Source of the DNA: Actinoplanes italicus
GTDB lineage: Bacteria; Actinomycetota; Actinomycetes; Mycobacteriales; Micromonosporaceae
Assembly (NCBI RefSeq): GCF_003001815.1
Contig: NZ_PVMZ01000002.1
Coordinates: 682,001 to 746,000 of the forward strand
Length of the DNA: 64,000 nucleotides
Reading direction: 5' to 3'
The translations under genes and the position numbers were made by a program. Positions 16,120-24,388 of the stretch are shown one piece after another (the first letter of the stretch is position 1; the number at the start of each line of letters is the position of its first letter). Under the pieces are notes generated by a model. The model saw only the letters and a program-made list of their open reading frames with translations. It ran no database searches and had not been told where the DNA came from.

Positions 16120-16923
16120 ATGAGGATCCTGGTAACCGGCGCCACCGGCAACGTCGGCCGGATGGTCGTCGACGAGCTGCTCGCCCTCGGCGCCACCGAG
16201 GTGCGGGCCTTCACCGTCGACCCGGCCCGAGCCGCCCTCCCGCCCGAGGTCGAGGTGGTCACCGGCTTCTTCGACCGGCCCGGCACCGTCGCCGCGGCCC
16301 TGGACGGCGTCGACAAGCTCTACCTGGCGCCGCACCTCCCCACCGTCGTCGACACCTGCCGGGCCGCCGTCTCCGCCGGGGTGCGCCACATCGTCGACCT
16401 GGCCGGCTTCAAGGGTCTGCACTGGCAGGCCGTCGAGGACGCGGTCGAGGACTCCGGCATCCCGTTCACCCACCTCGAGCCGGGCGAGTTCATGTCCAAC
16501 ACCACCAACTGGGCGCCGCAGATCCGGGCCGGCGACGAGATCCGCGACGCCTGGGCCGACTCCGCGAACGCACCCATCGCGCAGGAGGACATCGCCGCCG
16601 TCGCCGCCCGGGTGCTGCTCTCCGAGAACCATGAGGGGCTTTCGTACGAGCTGACCGGCCCGGAAACCATCAGCCGCCGGCAGCAGCTGGCCGCCATCGG
16701 CGCCGCGCTGGGGCGCGATCTCACCTACGTCGAACTCACCGGCGAGGCCGCGAGCGCCCACTACCGCGAGCTGATGGGCGAGTTCGGCGAGTGGTACCTC
16801 GAGGGCCTCGCGCAGATGGCCGCCCACCCCCAGCAGGCCCAGCCGACCGTAGCCGCCCTGCTCAACCGGCCTGCGATGAGTTTCGAGGAGTGGGCACGGC
16901 GTCACGCCGATCTATTTAGGTAA
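16120..16923 (+). CDS. NmrA-like/SDR NAD(P)-binding protein
   Basis: 267 residues. MRILVTGATGNVGRMVVDEL is the glycine-rich nucleotide loop (GxxGxxG) of atypical short-chain dehydrogenases, and the layout (FFDRPGTVAAALDGVDKLYLAP, HIVDLAGFKG, HLEPGEFMSN) matches the NmrA/quinone-reductase-2 group, which reduces quinones or acts as a redox sensor. No catalytic YxxxK is obvious. ATG 16120 follows a G-rich ribosome site that overlaps the operator. It is most likely induced when the divergent TetR protein binds a toxic ligand. Confidence 0.85.
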   Translation: MRILVTGATGNVGRMVVDELLALGATEVRAFTVDPARAALPPEVEVVTGFFDRPGTVAAALDGVDKLYLAPHLPTVVDTCRAAVSAGVRHIVDLAGFKGLHWQAVEDAVEDSGIPFTHLEPGEFMSNTTNWAPQIRAGDEIRDAWADSANAPIAQEDIAAVAARVLLSENHEGLSYELTGPETISRRQQLAAIGAALGRDLTYVELTGEAASAHYRELMGEFGEWYLEGLAQMAAHPQQAQPTVAALLNRPAMSFEEWARRHADLFR

Positions 16924-16929
16924 CCCGAT

Positions 16930-16958
16930 TTGGCGGGCCGGTAGGGCTCGGGTAAAGT
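16930..16958 (+). promoter_or_regulatory. Promoter for the tRNA-Gln gene
   Basis: TTGGCG (16930-16935), a 17-nt spacer and TAAAGT (16953-16958) match a vegetative sigma-70-type promoter and lie 28 nt before the tRNA-Gln 5' end. Confidence 0.55.
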
Positions 16959-16986
16959 TCTCTGCGGCACGGCAAGCCGGGCCAAA

Positions 16987-17058
16987 TGGGGTATGGGGTA
17001 ATTGGCAGCCCGGCTGATTCTGGTTCAGCTAGTCTAGGTTCGAGTCCTGGTACCCCAG
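16987..17058 (+). tRNA. tRNA-Gln (CTG)
   Basis: 72 nt. The acceptor TGGGGTA (16987-16993) pairs with TACCCCA (17051-17057), and G17058 is the discriminator. The anticodon stem-loop reads CTGA-TTCTGGT-TCAG with anticodon CTG, and the T-arm loop holds GGTTCGAGTCC. CCA is not encoded. It is followed 49 nt later by tRNA-Glu and probably shares its transcript. Confidence 0.95.
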
Positions 17059-17107
17059 CGCAGTCCTCCCTCTGGGAGGGCAGTGCTGGAGCAAGACAGC
17101 ACGTTCT

Positions 17108-17180
17108 GGTCCCGTCGTCTAGCGGCCTAGGACGCCGCCCTCTCAAGGCGGTAGCGAGGGTTCGAATCCCTTCGGGACTA
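17108..17180 (+). tRNA. tRNA-Glu (CTC), copy 1
   Basis: 73 nt. Acceptor GGTCCCG pairs with CGGGACT, with A17180 as discriminator; the anticodon loop CTCTCAA gives anticodon CTC in the stem CCGCC/GGCGG; the T-loop is GTTCGAATC. It is identical to the second copy at 18338. A strong terminator follows. Confidence 0.95.
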
Positions 17181-17187
17181 CATCGAC

Positions 17188-17219
17188 GAACTGCCCGCAT
17201 CTTCTGATGCGGGCAGTTC
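17188..17219 (+). terminator. Terminator after tRNA-Glu copy 1
   Basis: GAACTGCCCGCATC and GATGCGGGCAGTTC form a perfect 14-bp stem with a TTCT loop, 7 nt after the tRNA. The following TGCTTT is only a weak T-tract, as usual in GC-rich actinobacteria. Confidence 0.8.
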
Positions 17220-17431
17220 TGCTTTCCGCCACGCGTCGACTTTCCGCCACGCGTCGACGCCATCGCCGACCACCCACCCGGCCGGCCTCCCAGAGCTGTA
17301 TCCGGTACCTCGAAGCAGCGCCGGATGCCAGCCATGGCGATCACCACGGAAGGGCGGGTCACGAGCCCGTGTCTGACGCATGTTCGTCGGCGGCCGCTGA
17401 CAGGCCCCTGCGTCGTGGCAGGTCGAGTGAC

Positions 17432-17590
17432 CCGAGATGATCGGCCGGCCGGGGCTCGTGCACCCTATTCCGGCGCGGGAAGCAGCCGTAGGGCACAGCT
17501 CGTCTCCGAATCCGAGATGATCGGCCAGCCAGGGCTCGTGCACCCTTCCCGGCGCGGGAAGCAGCCGTAGGACACAGCTCGCCTCCGAAA
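17432..17590 (+). repeat. Two-copy 80-bp direct repeat
   Basis: CCGAGATGATCGGCC starts both copies (17432 and 17512, period 80). They share GGCTCGTGCACCC, GCGCGGGAAGCAGCCGTAGG and ACAGCTCG blocks with scattered substitutions. A degenerate start of a third copy (AGATGATCGTCCAGC) appears near 17599. Confidence 0.75.
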
Positions 17591-17744
17591 AAGGCCCAAG
17601 ATGATCGTCCAGCGCAGCGATGTTGCGGTTATCGAGGCCCCTGACTGTCTATCCCCGTGATCGGTGTCCGCCCGCCCTCGGAGCCGGGTCACTCAACGAC
17701 GGCGGACGAGATACTGCTGGCCGCGGTCGGTCGGCCGGTCGCGT

Positions 17745-17917
17745 CAGATCGGCCACGGCTGGTCGCGGCCGGTGGCGTAGACCCTGATTCAGATCGGCCA
17801 CGGCTGGCGTGGACCGTGATTCAGATCGGCCGCTGCTGACGCAGACGCTGATTCAGATCGGCCGCGGCTGGCATGGACCCTGATTCAGATCGGCCACGGC
17901 TGACGCAGACGCTGATT
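17745..17917 (+). repeat. Tandem array of 32-bp units
   Basis: Units start with CAGATCGGCC and end with CTGATT or GTGATT at 17745, 17790, 17822, 17854 and 17886. The first is 45 bp, the other four exactly 32 bp, and two subtypes (TGGCGTGGAC and TGACGCAGACG) alternate, which suggests duplication of a 64-bp pair. Confidence 0.8.
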
Positions 17918-18056
17918 CAGAGAGGGTGTCCAGAGAGTTCTGATGTCGGGGCCTCCGGCAGGCTCGCGAGCCGTAGGTCAGCCGCGTGAGGGCACGGGGA
18001 TTCCAGGACTGCGATACAGCCGGCGGGTTGGGCCTTGACTGCGAGGACTCTCTCGC

Positions 18057-18180
18057 GGAACCCCCACCTTGGAACGGGCCCTGGGCGGTTGCCAGGACCG
18101 GGGGTGAAGGCCGCTGCCGCGGAACCCCCACCTTGGAACGGGCCCTGGGCGGTTGCCAGGACCGGGGGTGAAGGCCGCTG
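18057..18180 (+). repeat. Perfect 60-bp tandem duplication
   Basis: 18057-18116 and 18121-18180 are identical, starting GGAACCCCCACCTTGG and ending GTGAAGGCCGCTG, with CCGC between them. Identity of this quality points to recent duplication. Confidence 0.85.
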
Positions 18181-18337
18181 CTGGAGGCGGCCGGCGGTCG
18201 GGTGCAAAGGCTTGGCGGACGGGAACGGTGGCGCTGGTCACGCCGGTTGAGGTGGGTGGATATCCGATTTCGGCTGCGGCCGGGTGGCTGCTACAGTTCA
18301 ACTCGCCGCCGCACGCTGGTGGTGGAAGGCAAGTTCT

Positions 18338-18410
18338 GGTCCCGTCGTCTAGCGGCCTAGGACGCCGCCCTCTCAAGGCGGTAGCGAGGGTTCGAATCCC
18401 TTCGGGACTA
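18338..18410 (+). tRNA. tRNA-Glu (CTC), copy 2
   Basis: Identical in all 73 positions to the copy at 17108, including several flanking bases (GTTCT before and C after). Anticodon CTC. It has its own downstream terminator. Complete identity implies recent duplication or gene conversion. Confidence 0.95.
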
Positions 18411-18416
18411 CCAGAA

Positions 18417-18452
18417 AGATCGGCCCGCATCGTCATCGATGCGGGCCGATCT
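18417..18452 (+). terminator. Terminator after tRNA-Glu copy 2
   Basis: AGATCGGCCCGCATCG and CGATGCGGGCCGATCT give a perfect 16-bp stem with a TCAT loop, 6 nt after the tRNA. Confidence 0.8.
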
Positions 18453-18525
18453 GCATTGTGGATGCGACGTTCTGCTCTGCGAAGATCGGGGCGGGAATCG
18501 AGCTCGTCGCGGTGATACTTCAGCG

Positions 18526-19197
18526 ATGACTGACATCACAGTTCGCCGTGTCGACTTCGGGCTGTTCATCCGGCCGGCGGAGGAGACCGGGACCGGGGTG
18601 CCGCGGGTGGAGCCGACTCTGGGATACCTGATCGATCACCCGGACGGTCGTCTCCTGGTCGACACCGGCATGGGCAGTCATCCCGAGGTCGACCGGCACT
18701 ATCAGCCGCGCCGGATTCCGCTGGGTGCGGCGCTCGCCGGGGTCGAGGCGAAGATCGAGGACATCGGGTACGTGGTGAACTGCCACCTCCACTTCGACCA
18801 CTGTGGTGGCAACCCGCAGCTGGCCGGCGTCCCGGTCTTCACCCAGCGTTCCGAACTGGCTACCGCCCGGACAGTGGTGCACCACACCCTGCCGGATCTG
18901 GTCGACCACGCCGGTGCCCACTACGAGGAACTGGACGGGCCTGCCGAGATTCTTCCCGGAGTCCTGATCGTCCCGACCCCGGGTCATACCGCTGGACATC
19001 AGTCGGTGGTGGTGACCACTGCGGACGGCACGGTGATCGTGGCCGGGCAGAGTCACGACAACGCCACCGCCTTCACCGGTGACGTCCTCGGCCACCGGGC
19101 TGGAGTGGGCGCACCGCCGGAGTGGATCGAGACCCTTCTGGCCTTCGATCCGCGCCGGGTCGTCTTCGCCCACGACAACGCCGTCTGGACTCCTTGA
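18526..19197 (+). CDS. Metallo-beta-lactamase-fold hydrolase, N-acyl homoserine lactonase-like
   Basis: 223 residues from ATG 18526. The dinuclear zinc motif HLHFDHCGG (HxHxDH) is preceded by LLVDTGMGSHP, and PTPGHTAGHQSVVV gives the third histidine, with QSHDNA and VVFAHDNAVW for the last ligands. This arrangement fits the AHL-lactonase/AttM-like group that opens lactone rings, including quorum-sensing signals, but other esters are possible. It is a single gene after tRNA-Glu copy 2. An upstream in-frame extension would run into the tRNA terminator, so the internal ATG is preferred. Confidence 0.8.
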   Translation: MTDITVRRVDFGLFIRPAEETGTGVPRVEPTLGYLIDHPDGRLLVDTGMGSHPEVDRHYQPRRIPLGAALAGVEAKIEDIGYVVNCHLHFDHCGGNPQLAGVPVFTQRSELATARTVVHHTLPDLVDHAGAHYEELDGPAEILPGVLIVPTPGHTAGHQSVVVTTADGTVIVAGQSHDNATAFTGDVLGHRAGVGAPPEWIETLLAFDPRRVVFAHDNAVWTP

Positions 19198-19210
19198 CGC
19201 CGACGCCGAT

Positions 19211-19277
19211 GTCGCTGATGGCGGCCGACGCCGACGTCGACGTCGCTGATGGCGGCCGATGTCGCTGCTGATGGCGG
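19211..19277 (+). repeat. Short tandem repeat, 31-bp period
   Basis: GTCGCTGATGGCGGCCGA occurs at 19211 and 19242, and GTCGCTGCTGATGGCGG at 19261. It fills the space between the lactonase-like gene and the convergent iclR gene. No function is apparent. Confidence 0.6.
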
Positions 19278-19346
19278 GGTGTAGCGAAGGGAGACTCCCT
19301 GCCCGCAGGGCCGCACGCGCGGACCCTGCCGGACAGTGACCGACGA

Positions 19347-20033
19347 CTACAGGCCGGAGAGGCGCTGGCCGGCCCGGACGACGGCCATCGCGTGCCGCTC
19401 GCCGGGGCGGCGGCCGAGACGCTCGATCGGACCGCTTATCGAGATGGACGCGATGACCCGCCCGGTGCGGTCGCGGATCGGGGCGGAGACGCTGGCCACG
19501 CCGGGCTCGCGCTCGGCGACGCTCTGCGCCCAGCCTCGGCGGCGGACCTCGGCGAGGGTGCGCCCGGTGAACTTGCAGCGCGGCAGGAGCGGCATCACGG
19601 CCTCGGGGGGCTCCCACGCGAGCAGGATCTGTGCGGCCGATCCGGCGACCATCGGCAGCACCGAGCCGACCGGCACGGTGTCGCGAAGACCACTCGCGCG
19701 CTCGGCGGCGGCGACGCAGATGCGCTCATCGGCACGGCGCAGGTAAAGCTGAGCGCTCTCGCCGGTGGCGTCCCGAAGTGCGGACAGCAGGGGCTCGGCG
19801 GCGGTCAGCAGAACGTCCGGCGCGGCGTTGGCCAGCTCGCCCAATCGCGGTCCTGGGCGCCATCTTCCTTGAGTGTCGCGCACCAGCATCCGATGGATCT
19901 CCAGGGCCTGGGCCAGGCGATGTGCGGTCGCCCGCGGCAGCTTGGTGCGTTCGACCAACTCGGCAAGGCTGGCGCCGTCGACACATGCGGCGAGGATGAC
20001 AACCGCCTTGTCGAGAACGCCTACACCGCTCAT
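19347..20033 (-). CDS. IclR-family regulator of leuCD (NdgR/LtbR-like)
   Basis: 228 residues from ATG 20033 (MSGVGVLDKAVVIL), with an alternative start at 20057. The winged HTH is at residues 18-60 (LAELVERTKLPRATAHRLAQAL), followed by the IclR ligand domain (LRDTVPVGSVLPMVAGSAAQ). Its position divergent from leuC is that of NdgR in Streptomyces and LtbR in Corynebacterium, global regulators of leucine and other amino-acid genes. It is therefore expected to repress leuCD and itself through the 50-bp intergenic region. The effector is not known from sequence. Confidence 0.9.
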   Translation of the reverse strand: MSGVGVLDKAVVILAACVDGASLAELVERTKLPRATAHRLAQALEIHRMLVRDTQGRWRPGPRLGELANAAPDVLLTAAEPLLSALRDATGESAQLYLRRADERICVAAAERASGLRDTVPVGSVLPMVAGSAAQILLAWEPPEAVMPLLPRCKFTGRTLAEVRRRGWAQSVAEREPGVASVSAPIRDRTGRVIASISISGPIERLGRRPGERHAMAVVRAGQRLSGL

Positions 20034-20082
20034 ACTGTGTCCCACAAGCCGAAACATACATTCCAGAATTTAGGATGTCCAG
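20034..20082 (+). promoter_or_regulatory. Intergenic control region of iclR and leuC
   Basis: This 49-bp AT-richer spacer separates the divergent starts. It contains the palindrome ATTCCAGAAT (20060-20069), a plausible IclR half of an operator, and AGGA about 8 nt before the leuC ATG. The assignment rests on position. Confidence 0.4.
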
Positions 20083-21537
20083 ATGGTGGGAGTCACTCCC
20101 CAGAGCGGGAAACCCAGGACCCTGGCCGAAAAGGTCTGGGATGACCACGTGGTGCGCACGGCCGAGGGTGAGCCGGACCTGCTCTTCATCGACCTGCATC
20201 TCCTGCACGAGGTCACCAGCCCGCAGGCGTTCGACGGCCTGCGGATGGCCGGGCGGCCGGTACGCCGTACCGACCTCACGCTCGCTACCGAGGACCACAA
20301 CACCCCGACCGGGTATGCGGACCCCGCGTTCAACACTCGCCGCGGCGATCTGCTCACGATCACCGACACGGTCTCCCGCACGCAGATCGAGACCCTGCGC
20401 AAGAACTGCGCCGAGTTCGGTGTCGAGATCCGGCCGCTGGGTGACGTGAATCAGGGCATCGTGCACGTGATCGGCCCGCAGCTCGGTCTCACCCAGCCGG
20501 GCATGACGATCGTCTGCGGCGACTCGCACACCGCGACCCACGGCGCGTTCGGCGCGCTGGCCTTCGGCATCGGCACCAGCGAGGTCGAGCACGTGCTCGC
20601 CACCCAGACGCTGCCGCAGTCCAAGCCGAAGACGATGGCCGTCACGGTCGTCGGCGAGCTGGGCGAGGGTGTCACCGCGAAGGACCTGATCCTCGCGCTG
20701 ATCACGCAGACCGGCACCGGCGGCGGCAACGGCCACATCGTGGAGTACCGCGGCGAGGCCATCCGCAAGCTCTCCATGGAGGGCCGGATGACCATCTGCA
20801 ACATGTCGATCGAGTGGGGCGCCAAGGCCGGCATGATCGCGCCGGACGAGACCACCTTCGCGTACCTGAAGGACCGTAAGCACGCCCCGCAGGGTGAGCA
20901 GTGGGACGCCGCGGTCGCGTACTGGAAGACTCTCGCCACCGACTCCGACGCCGAGTACGACACCGAGATCATCCTGGACGCCGCGGCGATCAGCCCGTTC
21001 ATCACCTGGGGCACCAACCCGGGTCAGGGCGCCGCGCTGAACAGCGTCGTCCCCAGCCCCGAGGACTTCCTCGACGAGGTCGAGCGTGGCGCTGCCCAGC
21101 GCGCCCTCGACTACATGGACCTCACCCCCGGCACCCCGTTCCGTGAGGTCCCGGTCGACGTGGTCTTCGTCGGCTCGTGCACCAACGGCCGGCTCGAGGA
21201 CCTGCGCGCCGCCGCCGACGTCATCCGTGGCCGCAAGGTCGCCGACGGCGTCCGGATGATGATCGTGCCCGGTTCCTACCTGGTCCGCGAGCAGGCTGAG
21301 GCCGAGGGCCTGGACAAGGTGTTCACCGAGGCCGGCGCCGAGTGGCGCTTCGCCGGCTGCTCGATGTGTCTGGGCATGAACCCGGACACGCTCAGCCCCG
21401 GCCAGCGCGCCGCGTCCACCTCCAACCGCAACTTCGAGGGCCGGCAGGGCAAGGGTGGCCGTACCCACCTGGTCTCGCCGCAGGTCGCCGCCGCCACCGC
21501 CGTGGTCGGCCGGCTGGCCGCCCCCGCCGACCTCTGA
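20083..21537 (+). CDS. leuC: 3-isopropylmalate dehydratase, large subunit
   Basis: 484 residues, the normal length. It isomerises 2-isopropylmalate to 3-isopropylmalate in leucine synthesis as part of a LeuCD heterodimer with a [4Fe-4S] cluster. The cluster cysteines are in [14 protein letters not shown] and [13 protein letters not shown], and [19 protein letters not shown] and [10 protein letters not shown] mark the active site. The divergent IclR gene probably controls it. leuD starts 15 nt downstream. Confidence 0.97.
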   Translation: MVGVTPQSGKPRTLAEKVWDDHVVRTAEGEPDLLFIDLHLLHEVTSPQAFDGLRMAGRPVRRTDLTLATEDHNTPTGYADPAFNTRRGDLLTITDTVSRTQIETLRKNCAEFGVEIRPLGDVNQGIVHVIGPQLGLTQPGMTIVCGDSHTATHGAFGALAFGIGTSEVEHVLATQTLPQSKPKTMAVTVVGELGEGVTAKDLILALITQTGTGGGNGHIVEYRGEAIRKLSMEGRMTICNMSIEWGAKAGMIAPDETTFAYLKDRKHAPQGEQWDAAVAYWKTLATDSDAEYDTEIILDAAAISPFITWGTNPGQGAALNSVVPSPEDFLDEVERGAAQRALDYMDLTPGTPFREVPVDVVFVGSCTNGRLEDLRAAADVIRGRKVADGVRMMIVPGSYLVREQAEAEGLDKVFTEAGAEWRFAGCSMCLGMNPDTLSPGQRAASTSNRNFEGRQGKGGRTHLVSPQVAAATAVVGRLAAPADL

Positions 21538-21552
21538 TCAGGGGAACCCGAC

Positions 21553-22143
21553 ATGGACAAGTTCGTCACCCACAGCGGCAGGGTCATGCCGCTGCGCCGT
21601 TCCGACGTGGACACGGACCAGATCATCCCGGCGGTCTACCTGAAGCGGGTCACCCGCACCGGGTTCGAGGACGGTCTCTTCAACGCCTGGCGTGAGGACC
21701 CCGACTTCGTGCTGAACCGTCCGCAGCACGCGGGTGCCACGATCCTGGTCGCCGGGCCGAACTTCGGCACCGGCTCGTCCCGCCAGCACGCCGTCTGGGC
21801 GCTGCGCGACTGGGGCTTCAAGGCGGTCATCGCCTCCCGCTTCGGCGACATCTTCCGCGGCAACTCCCTCAAGGAGGGCCTGCTCCCGATCCAGCTCGAC
21901 CAGAAGATCGTGGAGAGCCTCTGGGACCTGGCCGAGAGCGAGCCGGAGAAGGAGATCACGGTCGACCTGGAGGGCCGAGTGGTCCGCGTCGACGACGCCG
22001 CCTACGGATTCCCGATCGACGACTTCAGTCGCTGGCGTCTCATGGAGGGGCTCGACGACATCGGACTGACGCTGCGCCACGAGGAAGCCATTACCGCGTA
22101 CGAGAAGAGCCGCCCCGCTTTCAAGCCGGTCGTGGTCCTTTAG
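21553..22143 (+). CDS. leuD: 3-isopropylmalate dehydratase, small subunit
   Basis: 196 residues. The swivelling aconitase-like domain carries [18 protein letters not shown] near the N terminus and [18 protein letters not shown], with [11 protein letters not shown] following. It completes the LeuCD enzyme. AGGGGA lies 8-13 nt before ATG 21553. A strong hairpin terminator follows the stop codon. Confidence 0.97.
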   Translation: MDKFVTHSGRVMPLRRSDVDTDQIIPAVYLKRVTRTGFEDGLFNAWREDPDFVLNRPQHAGATILVAGPNFGTGSSRQHAVWALRDWGFKAVIASRFGDIFRGNSLKEGLLPIQLDQKIVESLWDLAESEPEKEITVDLEGRVVRVDDAAYGFPIDDFSRWRLMEGLDDIGLTLRHEEAITAYEKSRPAFKPVVVL

Positions 22144-22154
22144 CCCCGCCCGCC

Positions 22155-22192
22155 AATTCGCCCCTGCCCGGGTCACCCGGCAGGGGCGAATT
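22155..22192 (+). terminator. Terminator of leuCD
   Basis: AATTCGCCCCTGCC and GGCAGGGGCGAATT form a 14-bp stem with an inner CGGGT/ACCCG extension, 12 nt after the leuD stop. A run of six T occurs about 15 nt further on. Confidence 0.75.
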
Positions 22193-22304
22193 CGTTGGGA
22201 CACAACGGTTTTTTCCCCTGAATGTTTCTGTAACCAGGTCACAGGGCATACCGTGCGCGCAGAATGGCCTTCGACGGGCCAGTTCTCACGTCCGGGAGGA
22301 AACC

Positions 22305-23021
22305 GTGAACAAGGCCGAGCTCATCGAGGCGCTCGCAGTCAAGCTGGGTGACAAGAAGACCGCGACGCTGGCGCTCGACGCGTTCATCAGTGAGGTGCAG
22401 AACGCCGTCGCCAAGGGCGATCGGGTCGCACTCACTGGATTCGGAAGCTGGGAGAAGCGGGCCCGCAATGCGCGCACCGCGCGCAATCCGCGAACCGGCG
22501 AACCGGTCAAGGTTAAGAAGACGTCGGTCGCGGTGTTCAAGGTCGGCAACACTTTCAAGGATCTGGTCGCGAGCGGAAAGCCGGCCAAGGCCGCCACCGC
22601 GGCGAAGAAGACCGCTACCAAGACGGCGGCCACAAAGGCGACCGCTACGAAGGCGACCGCTACCAAGTCGACCGCTACGAAGGCGACAGCTACGAAGGCC
22701 GCAGCCACCAAGTCGGCCGCCACGAAGGCCGCAGCCGCCAAGGCGACGGCGACGAAGGCGACGGCGACGGCGACCAAGGCCACCGCGAAGAAGACGACGG
22801 CCAAGGCCACACCGGCCAAGACCGCCACCACGGCGGCCGCGAAGAAGACGACGGTGAAGGCCTCGCCGGCGAAGAACACGGCCACCGCGGCCGCCAAGAA
22901 GCCCGTGGCGAAGAAGACCACCACAGCGTCGAAGGCGGCACCGGCCAAGCGGACCGCCCGCAAGTCGGCAGCTCCGGCTCCGGCGCCGGCGCGCGCGGCG
23001 TCACCCCGACGCAGCCGCTGA
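22305..23021 (+). CDS. hupB: HU-type nucleoid protein with long Lys/Ala-rich tail (HupB/Hlp)
   Basis: 238 residues. Residues 1-92 are a complete HU domain (MNKAELIEALAVKLG, FGSWEKRARNARTARNPRTGEP), which bends and compacts DNA as a dimer. The remaining 145 residues are a tail of AT-K-A type repeats (TATKATATKSTATKA, then PAKKTT-type blocks), resembling the histone H1-like tail of mycobacterial HupB, which adds DNA affinity and is acetylated. The tail is longer than usual and its DNA is itself internally repetitive. GGGAGGAAACC stands before the GTG at 22305. It is a single gene with its own terminator. Confidence 0.95.
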   Translation: MNKAELIEALAVKLGDKKTATLALDAFISEVQNAVAKGDRVALTGFGSWEKRARNARTARNPRTGEPVKVKKTSVAVFKVGNTFKDLVASGKPAKAATAAKKTATKTAATKATATKATATKSTATKATATKAAATKSAATKAAAAKATATKATATATKATAKKTTAKATPAKTATTAAAKKTTVKASPAKNTATAAAKKPVAKKTTTASKAAPAKRTARKSAAPAPAPARAASPRRSR

Positions 23022-23029
23022 CCTTTCCA

Positions 23030-23066
23030 CGAAAAGGCGTCCACCCGTACGGTGGACGCCTTTTCG
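23030..23066 (+). terminator. Terminator of hupB
   Basis: CGAAAAGGCGTCCACC and GGTGGACGCCTTTTCG give a perfect 16-bp stem with loop CGTAC, 8 nt after the hupB stop; the right arm ends in a TTTT block. Confidence 0.85.
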
Positions 23067-23108
23067 GTGTTCCGGCGCGGCCCGCCCGGCGGTTCTAGCG
23101 TCCGCATC

Positions 23109-23570
23109 ATGCAGCGAGGATCGAGGCCACGTGGTCTGACCACCCGGGCGGGCATCGCCGCGGCGCTGTTCGCGGTCGCCGTCGTGCCGGGATGGACACT
23201 CGGTGATCTGGCTGAGGAGAGTACCGGCCGGCCTGTGCTGGACTGGCTGATCACCTGTGGGTGGTCCGGTGTCGCGGTGGCCGTGGGCGCACCGTACGGC
23301 TCCTACCGGCGCCTGGACGGCTTTGCCGGGGCGGTGCCGCTCTACGGCTGGTACCTGGCCGGTGTGCTCAGCTGGCGGCTCGCGCTGCTGCCCTACCGGG
23401 ACTGGGAGCCGCGCCGCGACGAGCTGTGGCAGGCCCGCTGGCTCACCGGCGACCTGATCGGGCACTGGCGGGCCGACGCGGCGGCCCGCCGGGCGGTCAC
23501 AGCCGGGAAGCGCCCAGGAGCTGCTCGCCGGACCAGGTCAGCAACCAGCCGTCGCCCTTCGGCGTCTTGA
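23109..23570 (+). CDS. Hypothetical membrane protein
   Basis: 153 residues from ATG 23109, just after the hupB terminator. Hydrophobic stretches at about residues 12-30 (AGIAAALFAVAVVPGW), 42-60 and 75-100 suggest two or three membrane segments, with a basic C terminus. RDWEPRRDELWQARWLTGDLIGHW is a distinct charged/aromatic block. No family recognised. The last 74 nt overlap the 3' end of the convergent mutT1. In other actinobacteria a small membrane protein sits here, but I cannot name it. Confidence 0.55.
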   Translation: MQRGSRPRGLTTRAGIAAALFAVAVVPGWTLGDLAEESTGRPVLDWLITCGWSGVAVAVGAPYGSYRRLDGFAGAVPLYGWYLAGVLSWRLALLPYRDWEPRRDELWQARWLTGDLIGHWRADAAARRAVTAGKRPGAARRTRSATSRRPSAS

Positions 23571-24375
23571 ACGGATGGTGGTCGGAGGTGCCCGACAGGT
23601 CCGCGAGCAGGTGCGGCATCAGCTTGCCCTGACTGCACACCACGACCCGCCCGGACCCGCGCAGCTCGGCCAGCCTGGTCCGTGCCGCAGCGACCCGGGC
23701 CGGCAGACCTTCCGGACCGGGCGGCTCGGCGAACACGCCGTCGTTCACGATCGGCCGATCACCCAGCGCGGCGGCCAGCGGTTCCAGTGTCTGCGTGCAC
23801 CGTAGCGGCGTCGCGGCGACGAGCCGGCGCGGCCGCAACGACGTGAGCAGCGCCGCGATCCGGTCCGCCTGCTTGGCGCCGACCGGATCGATCGGCCGCA
23901 GTTCGTCCCGGCCGGCCCACCTCTTCCGCTCGCCGGCACGCGCGTGCCGGACCAGCGCGATCACCGCGGTCACCGGCGGCAGCGAGGCCACCTCGGCCAG
24001 GACGGCCTTCTCATCGGCGTACGTCAGACGCGCGGCCGCCTCCGGCAGAGGCAGCCAGGCCAGCTCGTCCACCTCGCCGATGTCGCGTACCGGCCCGTCC
24101 GAGGCGACCGACATGAGCCAGTACGCCACGTTCTTCGGCCGCCCGTCCGGCATCACGTAGTCGGTGTCGGTCAGCCGCATCTCCGGGATCGCGGCCGCGC
24201 CGGTCTCCTCCTCGACCTCCCGCAACGCACCGGCCAGCGGCAGCTCGCCACCGTGCAGTTTGCCCTTGGGCAAGCTCCAGTCGTCGTAGCGCGGCCGGTG
24301 CACCAGGCACACCTCGACCCGGTCACCGGACCGGCGGTAGACGACGCCACCGGCCGCGCGTTCCACAGCTGTCAT
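23497..24375 (-). CDS. mutT1: MutT1-like NUDIX hydrolase with histidine phosphatase domain
   Basis: 292 residues from ATG 24375 (MTAVERAAGG). The N-terminal half has a full NUDIX box, GKLHGGELPLAG followed by ALREVEEETGA, and the C-terminal half a histidine phosphatase domain with the catalytic RHA motif in VIALVRHARAGERKRW and a second His region CSQGKLMPHLL. This two-domain form is that of mycobacterial MutT1, which removes oxidised guanine nucleotides (8-oxo-dGTP, and diadenosine polyphosphates) and dephosphorylates products. It lies 13 nt after ppk on the same strand, as in M. tuberculosis. Confidence 0.93.
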   Translation of the reverse strand: MTAVERAAGGVVYRRSGDRVEVCLVHRPRYDDWSLPKGKLHGGELPLAGALREVEEETGAAAIPEMRLTDTDYVMPDGRPKNVAYWLMSVASDGPVRDIGEVDELAWLPLPEAAARLTYADEKAVLAEVASLPPVTAVIALVRHARAGERKRWAGRDELRPIDPVGAKQADRIAALLTSLRPRRLVAATPLRCTQTLEPLAAALGDRPIVNDGVFAEPPGPEGLPARVAAARTRLAELRGSGRVVVCSQGKLMPHLLADLSGTSDHHPFKTPKGDGWLLTWSGEQLLGASRL

Positions 24376-24388
24376 GGGGCCTTGTTTC

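Larger units (their letters stand above)
17220..18337 (+). other. Gene-free spacer between two identical tRNA-Glu genes, filled with repeats
   Basis: About 1.1 kb with no convincing gene on either strand: the open frames are short, overlap each other and run through tandem repeats. Three different repeat families lie in succession (17432-17590, 17745-17917, 18057-18180). No integrase, transposase or recognisable phage gene remains, so the spacer may be a decayed insertion at the tRNA or a product of repeat amplification. Confidence 0.6.

Noticed and set aside
17220..18337. Integrated genetic element at tRNA-Glu
   Set aside because: No integrase, transposase or phage gene; only repeats remain, so an element cannot be claimed.
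19726..21468. 580-codon frame antisense to leuC and iclR
   Set aside because: Shadow of leuC; both real genes are clearly identified on their own strands.
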